Below, piece after piece: positions 17,128 to 25,291 of a DNA stretch of 51,748 bases (position 1 is the first letter of the stretch; every line of letters begins with the position of its first letter). The translations under genes were made by a program, and so were the position numbers. This DNA is from Pseudomonadota bacterium (GTDB lineage Bacteria; Pseudomonadota; Gammaproteobacteria; Burkholderiales; Rhodocyclaceae), in NCBI GenBank assembly GCA_018262285.1, contig JAGTRX010000007.1, forward strand, positions 1 to 51,748, in the 5' to 3' direction. The notes under the pieces were generated by a model. The model worked only from the letters and a program-made list of their open reading frames with translations, had not been told where the DNA came from and ran no database searches.

Positions 17128-17705
17128 GCGGCAGCAGGGGCAGTCACTTGCGAAGCCGCCAATCGCCGCCACCAGAACCACGATACGATGGCATTGACCC
17201 AGTAAGCCGCATAGAGAACGGGGGTCAGGTGCAGACCCCGGCTGGCGTAGAGCGGCACCGCGATGCTGTTGACCAGCAGCCAGAACAGCCAGTTTTCAAT
17301 ACGCCGCTGCATCAGGAAAATCTGGGCGATGATGCTGAAGACCAGCACCGCCGAATCGACAAAGGGCGCGTAGGCATTGGTGTAATGGAAGAGCAGGGCG
17401 CCGTAACCCAGCGTAGCGACGACGCCGATAGGAATGGCCAGTGCCAGCAAGGGCCAGCCGGCGTGACGAACCGGCAACTCGCCACCCCGATTGCCGTGCC
17501 GCCATTGCCACCAGCCAAGCGCACTGGTGACGAGAAAGAAGAATTGCAGGACGACGTCGGCGTAGAGCTGCGTGCTGTAAAAAAGCGCCGCAAAGAGCAG
17601 GCTGCCGATGATGCCGGTCCACCAAGTGTGTACGCTGTTGCGGCCGGCCAGCAAGATCGAAACGGTAGTGATGCCGTTGGCGGCGATTTCGAGGGGGGTG
17701 ATCAC
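17124..17705 (-). CDS. pnuC: Nicotinamide riboside transporter PnuC
   Basis: A 193-residue, seven-helix membrane protein with the PnuC pattern: N-terminal ANGITTVSILLAGRNSVHTWW, the central LGWWQW and the C-terminal YAAYWVNAIVSWFWW. It takes up nicotinamide riboside by facilitated diffusion, driven by phosphorylation by the downstream nadR product. The stop overlaps the nadR start. The upstream region (17706-17783) is short and shows no riboswitch-like structure by eye. Confidence 0.93.
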   Translation of the reverse strand: MITPLEIAANGITTVSILLAGRNSVHTWWTGIIGSLLFAALFYSTQLYADVVLQFFFLVTSALGWWQWRHGNRGGELPVRHAGWPLLALAIPIGVVATLGYGALLFHYTNAYAPFVDSAVLVFSIIAQIFLMQRRIENWLFWLLVNSIAVPLYASRGLHLTPVLYAAYWVNAIVSWFWWRRLAASQVTAPAAA

Positions 17706-17783
17706 GGTCGTTTTTCACCGCAACAGCGCTGGATTCGATTATTCTCTACCAAAAAATCGCCACAGTAATTTTCGATATTGGCG

Positions 17784-18341
17784 CTAGCGATAATCATTAA
17801 ATGTCTCATTCACTTTTGTTTTACTACCTTCAGTGTCAGTTTCTTTTGTTTTACCACCTTCAGTGCCAGGCACGAAAGGCGATGAAATTTTTTTCCATAT
17901 TGCAAATGAGAAGAAACAAACAAAAAACAATACGCTTACCACACCAACTGATAGCAATGCTAATTTATCAATAATTTTTTCACTAAATTGAAAAACAATA
18001 ATTGTGTAGATGATAGACATTCCTGATGAAATGGCTGCTTTAGCATGGAGCTCATTGTTAACATTTCCCATTATTACCGCTGAAAAAAACCACTTAATTA
18101 TTGGAATATAAGCAACAAATATAAATAGTACAATAAGGCCATATATAACTACAACTACCATTATAAACAACAGGGATATAGGAAATAAATCATCCCATTT
18201 CGCAAATTCTGGTATGGTTATTTTAGTAATATAAAATATGGCCATTAGCATTGGCAACAAATCTATTGTCAAGATGATTATGGAAATACGCTCTGGGATA
18301 GATGGGCATTTATTCTGCCCTGGACTATATTCATCTTGCAT
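17784..18341 (-). CDS. AT-rich orphan membrane protein
   Basis: A 185-residue protein with four strongly hydrophobic helices (roughly residues 18-38, 52-80, 100-125, 130-150) and a hydrophilic C-terminus. Its base composition is far more AT-rich than anything around it (codons AAT, ATA, TTA, AGA dominate), a sign of recent acquisition. The tail contains a ten-residue duplication (EGGKTKETDT, then EGSKTKVNET). ATG 18341 is preferred to a TTG five codons upstream. No family recognised; no partner gene nearby. Confidence 0.65.
   Translation of the reverse strand: MQDEYSPGQNKCPSIPERISIIILTIDLLPMLMAIFYITKITIPEFAKWDDLFPISLLFIMVVVVIYGLIVLFIFVAYIPIIKWFFSAVIMGNVNNELHAKAAISSGMSIIYTIIVFQFSEKIIDKLALLSVGVVSVLFFVCFFSFAIWKKISSPFVPGTEGGKTKETDTEGSKTKVNETFNDYR
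17813..17872. repeat. Two tandem 30-bp repeats in the orphan gene
   Basis: CTTTTGTTTTACTACCTTCA begins the first copy (17813-17842) and CTTTTGTTTTACCACCTTCA the second (17843-17872); the two differ at about five positions. On the minus strand they encode the duplicated ten-residue tail of the orphan membrane protein, so the unit is in frame. Confidence 0.75.
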
Positions 18342-18477
18342 TGTGCGCTCGCTCAAGATATTTCGATTAAGGACAGTATTGATTCTACTCTTTGGTCAAG
18401 CACTTCTCTCAGTTAAGGACAAAAGGAACCGGTGCCAAATTTCAGCAAGACGCGATAACGATTTCTTCCGCTTTGCG

Positions 18478-19872
18478 CTATGGCACTCCATACCCTCTAC
18501 TGTCTCTGCATCGAAAAGACGTCGTTGATTTCGCGCCATGCTCCAGATCGGAGGTGTATTGCAGAATTTTGTCTTCGCCTGTGATGGCTTCAACCTGCAG
18601 CTGCAGATCGCCAAACAAAGGCTTCAGCAGCCCATGTGCCGCTTCAGCCTGTGCAAGCGAATTATGGCCCAAGCGCAGAACCAAGCTGCTATCGGCGTTC
18701 TGGTGCAGGCCGTATTGCGCCAGCGGCAGGGGTTTCAGGGCATGGGTGACGTCGATGTTGTTGATCCAGTCGCCGTTGGTGGTGCGAAAACGCACTGGCT
18801 GCCTGCCCGCCAGACCAATCAACACCGGCGCATCGGAGCCAAAGGCCAGCGCAGCGTAATCGCCAGTGCGGTAGCGCAGCAGCGGCAGGCAGAAATTGAA
18901 GCCGCCGGTCAGCGTGATTTCGCCGCGTTCGCCGGTTGCGACGGGCTGACCTTCCGGGTCCAGGATTTCGATGAAGAGCCGGTTCTGCAGCAGGACATGG
19001 CCGCCTGCTGCCACGTCAAACACACCAACCGGCCCGACTTCGTTGAGCGAATAAAGATCGAGCACCGGGCAGGCAAAGCGCTCTTCCAATTTGGCGCGCA
19101 AGCCAGCCGACAACATCATGCCGACCGACAACAGGGCGCGCGATTGCAACTTGACCGGCAGATTCAGGATTTCGGCGAAGGAAATCGGGTCGCCGGCGAT
19201 GACTTCCGGCGCCAGCGCTTCCAGGTAAGTGACGCGATCGTCCGGCTGCCGCCAGTCGTCTGGGTGCAGGTTGATTTTGGCCAGCCCCGATTCGTCCATC
19301 AGCGGCGTCACCGAGACATAGGTGAAGCACTTTTTCTGTACGCCGAGCAGGACAACGCCGACCTGACCGCGCCCGTGTTTGAGTTCGATGCCGAAACGGG
19401 CCAGCGCCCGTTTGTGGAAAGCCAGGTAGCGCCCGGCCACCAGCGGGTGCGAGGCGATCAGCAGCGGATTACCGGAAGTGCCGGTGGTGCGGAAATTGAT
19501 CAGGCGGTCAATGGCCACTGAATCCGGCACGAAGCGGGCGATGTCGGCAGCCAGATCGGCGCGGCGGACGGTCGGGATATCGGCAAAGCGGCGCGGTTGC
19601 GAACCCAGCGCCCGGTAATACGGCACTTCTTGCCAGGTGGTGGCGACAAAATCTTCCAGCCAGTCGGGCAGGCCATTGCACGGCCAACCCACTTTTGCGG
19701 CACGCACTTCGCGCTCGAAATGGCGCAGGCTTTCGACTTCTTCGGCCAGAAGGCGGTTGCCGCTCTGGTTGCGGTAGATCGGGGCGGCCGGATGCTCGCG
19801 CAGGAATTCGAGCATCTTGCGCCCGTCTTCGCTCAGGGTGGGGAAGTATTCCAGGTTTTGCGGAGCGTCCAT
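18478..19872 (-). CDS. Adenylate-forming enzyme, PaaK/CapK-like
   Basis: A 464-residue cytosolic protein of the phenylacetate-CoA ligase-like (CapK) branch of the ANL superfamily. The P-loop is TTGTSGNP, the adenine-binding region is YSLNEVG, and the ribose-binding aspartate is in YRTGDYA. These enzymes activate a carboxylate as acyl-AMP, then pass it to CoA or another acceptor; the substrate is unknown. ATG 19872 is chosen because AAGGGG lies upstream and an earlier in-frame start would overlap the next gene. It is last in a minus-strand trio with an unknown and a radical SAM gene. Confidence 0.85.
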   Translation of the reverse strand: MDAPQNLEYFPTLSEDGRKMLEFLREHPAAPIYRNQSGNRLLAEEVESLRHFEREVRAAKVGWPCNGLPDWLEDFVATTWQEVPYYRALGSQPRRFADIPTVRRADLAADIARFVPDSVAIDRLINFRTTGTSGNPLLIASHPLVAGRYLAFHKRALARFGIELKHGRGQVGVVLLGVQKKCFTYVSVTPLMDESGLAKINLHPDDWRQPDDRVTYLEALAPEVIAGDPISFAEILNLPVKLQSRALLSVGMMLSAGLRAKLEERFACPVLDLYSLNEVGPVGVFDVAAGGHVLLQNRLFIEILDPEGQPVATGERGEITLTGGFNFCLPLLRYRTGDYAALAFGSDAPVLIGLAGRQPVRFRTTNGDWINNIDVTHALKPLPLAQYGLHQNADSSLVLRLGHNSLAQAEAAHGLLKPLFGDLQLQVEAITGEDKILQYTSDLEHGAKSTTSFRCRDSRGYGVP

Positions 19873-19886
19873 TATTCGCGTGCCCC

Positions 19887-20471
19887 TTATTCCCGCGTCC
19901 ACTTGTCGGCGGATTCTTCCGCCTGCTTTTTGATCAGCGCTTCGCGGATGGCGCGGGCACGGGCTTCGGCAGCGCGGCTGGCTTCCAGCAGGCGGCGACG
20001 TTCGGTGCCGCTGAGGGCGGAAAGCCGGTCGGTGGCTTGCGCCTCGGTTTCGCCAGCCGGTCGCAAACCGAGGCGGGAAAGCGCGACACGCGCCAGTTCC
20101 TCGCGCCGATCCGGGTCTTCGACAAACTTGCGGGCTGGCGTGGCGGCGGCCAGTTCGCTTGCCGTCTCATCCAGAACCCGCAACACGTCGGCCTGAGCGA
20201 ATGGTTCGCCGGCGAACCATTCGTCGGCCAGCAGCCAGACAGCGATCATGGACAGAGACAAGCGGTTGCGGTCAGCCTTGGCCTCGCGACCGCGAAACCG
20301 TTCCAGCACATCGGCCGGAGCGCGGCCACCCAAGCGATAGAGCAGATCATTGACCAGCGCCGGCACGAAGACGGTGCCGGTATTGCCAATCTTCGGCTCA
20401 TCGAGAAAATCCGGCGGCGTTTCGGCCAGACGGTGGGTGAGGTGTTCGAGTTGAGGGCCGGGGCGTTCCAT
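19887..20471 (-). CDS. Unknown protein in the radical SAM trio
   Basis: A 194-residue, soluble, arginine- and alanine-rich helical protein. The central part has a hydrophobic helix-rich segment (LSLSMIAVWLLADEWF), and the C-terminal ~50 residues form a long charged helix (LLEASRAAEARARAI). There is no cysteine, so it is not an iron-sulfur partner. I do not recognise a family. It starts three bases after the radical SAM stop and ends fourteen bases before the adenylate-forming gene, so it is cotranscribed and probably acts with them. Confidence 0.72.
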   Translation of the reverse strand: MERPGPQLEHLTHRLAETPPDFLDEPKIGNTGTVFVPALVNDLLYRLGGRAPADVLERFRGREAKADRNRLSLSMIAVWLLADEWFAGEPFAQADVLRVLDETASELAAATPARKFVEDPDRREELARVALSRLGLRPAGETEAQATDRLSALSGTERRRLLEASRAAEARARAIREALIKKQAEESADKWTRE

Positions 20472-20474
20472 AGG

Positions 20475-21461
20475 TCAATTCAAGAACTTGGCAAAAACCT
20501 GGGTGGACGGGCAATCGGCGCATGCTGCCGCCAGACTCTGCTCGCGCATGGCGGCAAAGCGTTGGGGCAGGGCCAGCAAATCGGCAGCACTGGCAATGTC
20601 ATCAATGGGGATGCCGAATTCTGCGCCGGTAAAACTGCAAGGTGCCATACGGCCACATTCATCAATGAAGAGATAGCGCTGGCCGGGAGCGCAATCGGCG
20701 ATGGGCAACGGCTGGTTGTGGCTGCTGGCGCTGATTCTTGTCAGATAGTCATCACTTCCGCACAGACGAACGCCACGGGCGGCCAGCTTTGCCCGCAGCG
20801 CTGGCAGCATGGTAGCCAGTTGTTTGGCGTCTTCCGGCCGCAGACGATGGTCGGGAAAGAATTCCGGCCGCTCGCGTCCGCCCAGTTGATTGAAGGTGAT
20901 TTCGTCGATGCCCCACATGGCCAGCGTCTCGCACAGTTCGGCAAACAGAGGCAAATTGTCGCGCATGAGGACGATATTGGCACGCAGTTTCGGTAAGCGT
21001 TTTTCCGTGCGGCGATCCGCCAGCGCTATCACCGCTTCCCTGATCTGCTGCCAGCCACCCGGCCAGCCGCGTAGTTGGTCATGCAGAGGAGCAAAGCCGT
21101 CAATGCTCACGGTGATCTCGGAAAAACTGGCGAGGAGTTCTTCCTGCGCTTCCGGCAGGTTTAGCGTCGTACCGTTGGTGGTCAGGCTCAACTCAAGGCC
21201 GAAGTCGTCGTGCAATCGGCGCGAAACTGCAAACAGCGGTGGCCACAGCAAGGGTTCGCCGCCCAGCCAGCTCAGCAGCACGCGCCGGCCGGTACGCTGG
21301 CGGAATTCGCCAAGGATGCAGCCAAAACGTTCTACCTGCTCAACCACGACCTCACGCCGCAGGCCGCCAAGCGAAGCGTCGTTGGCGCAGAACGGACAGG
21401 TTAGCGTGCAACGCTCCGTAATACGCCAAACGACAATCAATTTGGGTTCAATTTCAGGCAT
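20475..21461 (-). CDS. Radical SAM enzyme with auxiliary cysteine cluster
   Basis: A 328-residue radical SAM protein. The [4Fe-4S]-SAM binding motif is CTLTCPFC (CX3CX2C), followed by the GGEP glycine motif in SWLGGEPLLWP and TTNG in the second strand. The C-terminus holds further cysteines (DCAPGQ, DECGRMAPCSF, CADCPS) in the spacing of a SPASM/twitch auxiliary cluster, as in peptide- or protein-modifying enzymes. It leads a minus-strand trio. No precursor-like peptide is evident on the same strand. Confidence 0.88.
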   Translation of the reverse strand: MPEIEPKLIVVWRITERCTLTCPFCANDASLGGLRREVVVEQVERFGCILGEFRQRTGRRVLLSWLGGEPLLWPPLFAVSRRLHDDFGLELSLTTNGTTLNLPEAQEELLASFSEITVSIDGFAPLHDQLRGWPGGWQQIREAVIALADRRTEKRLPKLRANIVLMRDNLPLFAELCETLAMWGIDEITFNQLGGRERPEFFPDHRLRPEDAKQLATMLPALRAKLAARGVRLCGSDDYLTRISASSHNQPLPIADCAPGQRYLFIDECGRMAPCSFTGAEFGIPIDDIASAADLLALPQRFAAMREQSLAAACADCPSTQVFAKFLN

Positions 21462-21515
21462 GTTGGAATCGAAACAACGTTTTTTTGTTGGCCTTCATTG
21501 TCGCCGCTGTTGCGC

Positions 21516-21545
21516 TTGACTGCCAGCAGCACTGGCCTTTAGCAT
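21516..21545 (+). promoter_or_regulatory. Candidate promoter upstream of dapA
   Basis: TTGACT at 21516-21521 and TAGCAT at 21540-21545 with an 18-base spacer. Transcription would start at about 21552, giving dapA a ~240-base leader containing two hairpins. The ATG of a short frame lies at exactly the predicted start site. Confidence 0.4.
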
Positions 21546-21551
21546 CGAAGC

Positions 21552-21662
21552 ATGCACTACATTCATCCTGATCCGATCCACTACGAAGCAGCCTCTGCCT
21601 GCCCGGCCGTTGATGCCTCGCGTTCTTTCGGGCTGAAATCCAAAAAACGACTCCTCCGCTGA
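21552..21662 (+). CDS. Possible 36-residue leaderless ORF
   Basis: ATG 21552 opens a short frame starting MHYIHPDPIHYEA and ending KSKKRLLR. It coincides with the predicted transcription start, so it would be leaderless, or it may be chance. It has no ribosome binding site, is not like any family I know, and its end runs into the first hairpin. Listed because the region has no other gene and lies next to the radical SAM operon. Confidence 0.2.
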   Translation: MHYIHPDPIHYEAASACPAVDASRSFGLKSKKRLLR

Positions 21663-21702
21663 CGGGAGTCGCATCCTGTCGGGCGGAACGCCGGACAGGA
21701 TG
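21649..21702. repeat. Two adjacent hairpins in the dapA leader
   Basis: The first hairpin pairs GACTCC (21649-21654) with GGAGTC (21665-21670). The second pairs CATCCTGTC (21672-21680) with GACAGGATG (21694-21702), with an inner GGCG-GAA-CGCC stem. The second resembles the ATGACG-flanked hairpin at 4512-4531. They could be dispersed repeats or a leader structure; they do not match a lysine riboswitch. Confidence 0.5.
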
Positions 21703-21791
21703 ACGCAAAACCACCACCCTTGCCTCAAACCTTGTTCCGGCAACCTGCCGGCGGAATGCTCTGTTCAGTTCATTCTATTACGAGGTTTATC

Positions 21792-22653
21792 ATGCAAACA
21801 CCATTTGAAGGCATCTGGGTTCCCATCATCACCCCTTTTCGCGGCGATACCATCGACCATCCGGCACTGGCTCGACTGGCGCAGTATCTGGCAAGCAACG
21901 GTATTGCCGGGTTGGTGGCAGGCGCCACCACCGGCGAAGGCGCGTTGCTGCACCCCGGCGAGCAGGAGGCGATATTTGCCACGTTGCGCGCAGCAGTGCC
22001 GGGGTTACCGATTGCACTTGGTCTGTCGCATTCCTCTACACAGCTTGCCGCCGAAATGGCAAAGCGCATGGCGACCTGGCAGCCCGATGGTCTGCTGGTG
22101 ACGGCGCCGCCCTATGTACGACCCAGCCAGCAAGGCATCCGCCGCCATTTTGAAGCCATTGCCGATCATGATTTACAACATTCCTTACCGCACCAGCGTC
22201 AACATTGAACTGGAAACCTTGCAGCAATTGGCCACCGATCCACGCATGGTCAGCATCAAGGAATGCGGCGGCACGCTGGAACGGATGTCGCGCCTAGTTC
22301 AGGAAACGCCCTTGCGCGTCCTGGCTGGCGAGGACAGCCAGAATTTCTCGGCGCTGTGTCTGGGCGCGCACGGCACGGTGGCAGCCTCAGCGCACATCAT
22401 GCCGCATTGGCATGTCCGCATCCACCAACTGCTCCAGCGTGGCGAACTGGAACAGGCGCGCCGCCTTTCAGTCGCCTTGCAACCAATCATCCGCAATCTG
22501 TTTGCCGAACCCAATCCAGCGCCACTGAAGCTCCTGCTGGCGCAACAGGGTTGGTGTGAAAACACGCTGCGCTTGCCTTTCTTGCCGGCCAGCCGCGAAC
22601 TTTGCGAACGCTTATGGGCTAATTGGCAAGCCCTGCAGGAAGTTGATCAGTGA
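21792..22653 (+). pseudogene. dapA: 4-hydroxy-tetrahydrodipicolinate synthase, frameshifted
   Basis: The first 125 codons (from ATG 21792) read as DapA in one frame, with the substrate-binding GATTGEG loop. At about 22160-22167 the homology jumps to another frame: PIMIYNIPYRT with the catalytic tyrosine, VSIKECGG with the Schiff-base lysine, and the C-terminal domain to 22653. The first frame ends at 22208. Compared with the family, the residues between FEAIAD and LP are missing; restoring 17 bases gives 292 codons, the E. coli length. The enzyme condenses pyruvate and aspartate semialdehyde toward lysine and meso-diaminopimelate, so loss would matter unless a paralogue exists or the lesion is an assembly error. 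Confidence 0.9.
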
Positions 22654-22702
22654 AGTTCTCTGGTAGGCCCGGCATGTTTGCCGAGCCTGCCAAATTCACG
22701 CA

Positions 22703-24178
22703 TTAGCGAACAAAAACGTAGCTGCCATGCCACCTACCATAGCCAGACGTCGACACGCCATTTCTCGCGCTGCCTTGGTAACTGGCGGCGCCGGGACGCA
22801 TTTCGATAGTGACTCTGCCACCGCTCTGCCGGCTGATTATCCCGGCATGAACGGCTGCCAGCCCAATCGAGCTGTCATCGGTATACAGCCCAGTTCCCCA
22901 GACACGGCCATAGCCAGACCCACCCGGCGGCAAAGTAAAGGTATAACGCCGCCCAATCTGGCCGCGATAAGAAACCGCATGGCTAGACCAACTGATGGTA
23001 TTGCCCCCGCTGGTTTTGCCAACACAGCGGTTATTCAGGCAATTCTGCTCCGCAGTGCAATAACCGGCGCCGCAAAGCTTAGAACCCTTGGGCAGGCAAC
23101 GATTGGCCAGACAGTCCTGTGTAGCGGTGCAGACCGAATTACCGCACATTCTGGTGCCTTTGTTCACGCAGCGATTGCTCAGGCAATCCTGGCTGGCGCT
23201 GCAAACACTGGACCCACAAATTTTCGAACCCCTGGGTAGGCAGCGGTTGCCGCCCAGACATTCCTGGCCGGGATTGCAAACGCTGGCACCGCAGATTGCC
23301 GAACCCTTGGGCAAGCAACGATTGCCGAGGCAGTCCTGCGAAGAATTGCAGACCGAAGCGCCACACAATTTGGTGCCCCTTGGGTAGCAGTGACCCCCCA
23401 AGCATTGCTGCGAGGGGTTGCAGGAACTGGCGCCACAGATGGACGATCCCCTTGGCAAGCAGCGATTGCCACCCAGGCATTCATAGCCGGGATTGCAAAC
23501 GCTGGCACCGCAGATCGCCGAACCTCTGGGCAAACAACGGTTGCCCAGGCATTCTTGCGAAGAATTGCACACCGAGGCACCGCAAAGCTTGGCACCCCTG
23601 GCATAGCAGGAATTGTTCAGGCATTGCTGCGAGGGGTTGCAAACGCTAGCACCGCAAATTGCCGAACCCTTGGGCAAGCAGCGATTGCCACCCAGGCATT
23701 CTTGCGAAGAATTGCACACCGACGCACCACAAAGTTTGGTGCCCCTTGGATAGCAGAAATTGTTCAGGCATTGCTGCGACGGATTGCAGGCGCTGGCCCC
23801 GCAAATCGACGAGCCTTTGGGCAGGCAACGGTTGCCACCCAGGCATTCTTCATTGGCGCCGCAGGCAGAAGCGCCGCAAAGCTTGCTTCCCCTCGGGTAA
23901 CAATGTCCACGCAAGCATTCCTGGGAAGGGCCGCAGGTGCTGGCGCCGCAAATCGACGAGCCTTTGGGTAGGCATTTGTTGCCGCCGAGGCATTCCTGTC
24001 CCGGATTGCAGACCCAGGCACCGCAGAGGCTGGAGCCGCGTGGCAGGCATTTGTTGCCTCCCAGACACTCCTGGCCAGCGCTGCAGGTCCAAGCGCCGCA
24101 ACGCGCCTGAGCCAGGGCTGGCTCGCCAAATAACATGACCGTGAGAAACAACAGGCAAAGCAATGAAAATCTTTTCAT
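22703..24178 (-). CDS. Secreted protein of 15 four-cysteine repeats plus LCCL domain
   Basis: A 491-residue protein. A signal peptide (1-~25, ending ALAQA) is followed by 15 tandem 24-25-residue units (27-385), each with four cysteines spaced C-x4-C-x5-C-x4/5-C, consensus CGASVCNPSQECLGGNRC. The C-terminal ~95 residues match an LCCL domain (YTDDSSIGLAAVHAG, then PGAASYQGSARNGV and SGYGRWHGS), but the family cysteine after SSI is glycine. ATG 24178 has a GGGGGG ribosome binding site. Sixty cysteines in repeats imply disulfide knots outside the cytoplasm. The function is unknown. A longer upstream frame is rejected. Confidence 0.88.
   Translation of the reverse strand: MKRFSLLCLLFLTVMLFGEPALAQARCGAWTCSAGQECLGGNKCLPRGSSLCGAWVCNPGQECLGGNKCLPKGSSICGASTCGPSQECLRGHCYPRGSKLCGASACGANEECLGGNRCLPKGSSICGASACNPSQQCLNNFCYPRGTKLCGASVCNSSQECLGGNRCLPKGSAICGASVCNPSQQCLNNSCYARGAKLCGASVCNSSQECLGNRCLPRGSAICGASVCNPGYECLGGNRCLPRGSSICGASSCNPSQQCLGGHCYPRGTKLCGASVCNSSQDCLGNRCLPKGSAICGASVCNPGQECLGGNRCLPRGSKICGSSVCSASQDCLSNRCVNKGTRMCGNSVCTATQDCLANRCLPKGSKLCGAGYCTAEQNCLNNRCVGKTSGGNTISWSSHAVSYRGQIGRRYTFTLPPGGSGYGRVWGTGLYTDDSSIGLAAVHAGIISRQSGGRVTIEMRPGAASYQGSARNGVSTSGYGRWHGSYVFVR
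23024..24100. repeat. Tandem 72/75-bp coding repeats
   Basis: Fifteen units of 72 or 75 bases encode the cysteine repeats. Longer units alternate with shorter ones, and a three-unit higher-order pattern (ends GSAI, GSSI, GTKL) appears in the middle, showing expansion by unequal crossing-over of multi-unit blocks. Copy number may vary between strains and be hard to assemble. Confidence 0.85.
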
Positions 24179-24326
24179 GGCAACCCCCCTTTGTTTTTCT
24201 GCCGATTGAAAAATCGAATAGCGCTTGCCGCCGCCAGTTTGCGAGAGCATAACCCCCGCTTCCTGGCTTGCCAAGATGGCCTTTATCCAATGCTTTTCGG
24301 GTCGTCGGGGTGATGCGAACCTGTGT

Positions 24327-24360
24327 GCCCGGTGACAAGACCTTCGGTTTGCCACCGGGC
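24327..24360. terminator. Hairpin between lipoprotein and cysteine-repeat genes
   Basis: GCCCGGTG (24327-24334) pairs with CACCGGGC (24353-24360), with an inner AGACC-TTC-GGTTT stem. It lies 26 bases past the lipoprotein stop on the minus strand. No T-run follows, so it may act as a weak terminator or merely stabilise the upstream mRNA. Confidence 0.4.
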
Positions 24361-24385
24361 GCTGACTGCTGGTCAGACTTCCCTA

Positions 24386-24991
24386 CTATCTGCCATCTTC
24401 GGCGCGCAACTGTGGTCTTTCGGCTTCAGGGATCTTGAGCCAATCCGGATAATAATCCGCACGCTTGGATTCAATACTGGGCATATTGTCCCGTGCCCAG
24501 ACACTGGATTCAGGGATTGTTTCCACCCATCGGCAATCGTCATAATCAGACTTGAACTCCGCCTTGTCCAGATCTGCTTTTAGCTTGGGTTCAAGCGCAA
24601 AACGTGCCTTCCACATCCCCATCCTGGGGCTAACGTAGACGTAGTAAGTCTTGTTGGGCTGGATGTCGGCTGCCATGAAATCGGCGTTTTCGCCGATCGA
24701 CATAAACAAGCGTTTGCCAGGATTGACCCGATAGGCGAGTTTGGTCTTGGCGGCGACAATGCCGACCAACTCGGGCTTGTTGTCCTTGATTTCAAAAACG
24801 CTGGATTGAACAGCAAAGCCAAGGCTGGAAGGCCGCATAAAAACAATAACTGATTTCCCGGATTCAGGAACGTAGGATGCCTTATCAGCAGGAACTTCCC
24901 GCATGTTTTTGACAGTGCCAACACAACCGGAAACCAGGAAAGCCAGCACGATGGTCAGTATTATTGAAAAAGAACGTAGTTGCCTTTGCAT
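24386..24991 (-). CDS. Putative lipoprotein (DUF2846-like)
   Basis: A 201-residue protein with a lipoprotein signal: basic MQRQLR, hydrophobic core and lipobox LVSGC with the lipidated cysteine at about residue 24. The mature part has a beta-rich domain (SVIVFMRPSSLGF, YYVYVSPRMGMWKARF) resembling DUF2846 lipoproteins, then a charged tail. AAAGGAGG precedes the ATG at the right distance; a longer frame upstream has no such site. It lies ~200 bases upstream of the cysteine-repeat gene on the same strand, and both are exported. Confidence 0.78.
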   Translation of the reverse strand: MQRQLRSFSIILTIVLAFLVSGCVGTVKNMREVPADKASYVPESGKSVIVFMRPSSLGFAVQSSVFEIKDNKPELVGIVAAKTKLAYRVNPGKRLFMSIGENADFMAADIQPNKTYYVYVSPRMGMWKARFALEPKLKADLDKAEFKSDYDDCRWVETIPESSVWARDNMPSIESKRADYYPDWLKIPEAERPQLRAEDGR

Positions 24992-25119
24992 TTGAATCCT
25001 CCTTTGTGAGTGAAATTTTTGAGTGGCGTCAAAACCCGTTACATTAGAAATCCATGATGCCGAAAGGATATTCGTCGCCGGATAATACTTCTGTGCCCCG
25101 GCAAATTCAACCTGATTAG

Positions 25120-25179
25120 TTAGCCATTCTGTGAGTAGTACCGCCGGCTGAAGGCGCGGGCAAATTCGATCAATTCTTC
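25120..25179 (-). pseudogene. Remnant of a VWA gene 3' end
   Basis: Nineteen codons on the minus strand read EELIEFARAFSRRYYSQNG, then stop. This is nearly the C-terminus of the VWA protein at 26797-28581 (EDLIEFARAFSRRHYAGER). At DNA level 25141-25177 and 26818-26854 agree at about 33 of 36 positions. A stop immediately precedes it in frame, so only this tail survives. The two copies bracket the alpha/beta hydrolase gene. Confidence 0.8.
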
Positions 25180-25291
25180 TCAAAATAGGGTAACCCATAC
25201 GGCGATTTCCGCGATTCGTCGCAAAAATGTAGACCATTAAAACGCTCATCCATAACATGCCGGGATGTTCAAAATGCTTTGGAGGTTTGGC

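Noticed and set aside
21649-21791. Lysine riboswitch ahead of dapA
   Set aside because: Only two simple hairpins are present; the multi-helix junction of the lysine riboswitch is not visible.
23390-23971. Repeat-rich plus-strand frame opposite the cysteine-repeat gene
   Set aside because: A shadow of the tandem coding repeats; no signal peptide or start site.
23024-24100. Regular repeats considered as a CRISPR array
   Set aside because: Units are contiguous 72/75-bp coding blocks without unique spacers and keep an open frame.
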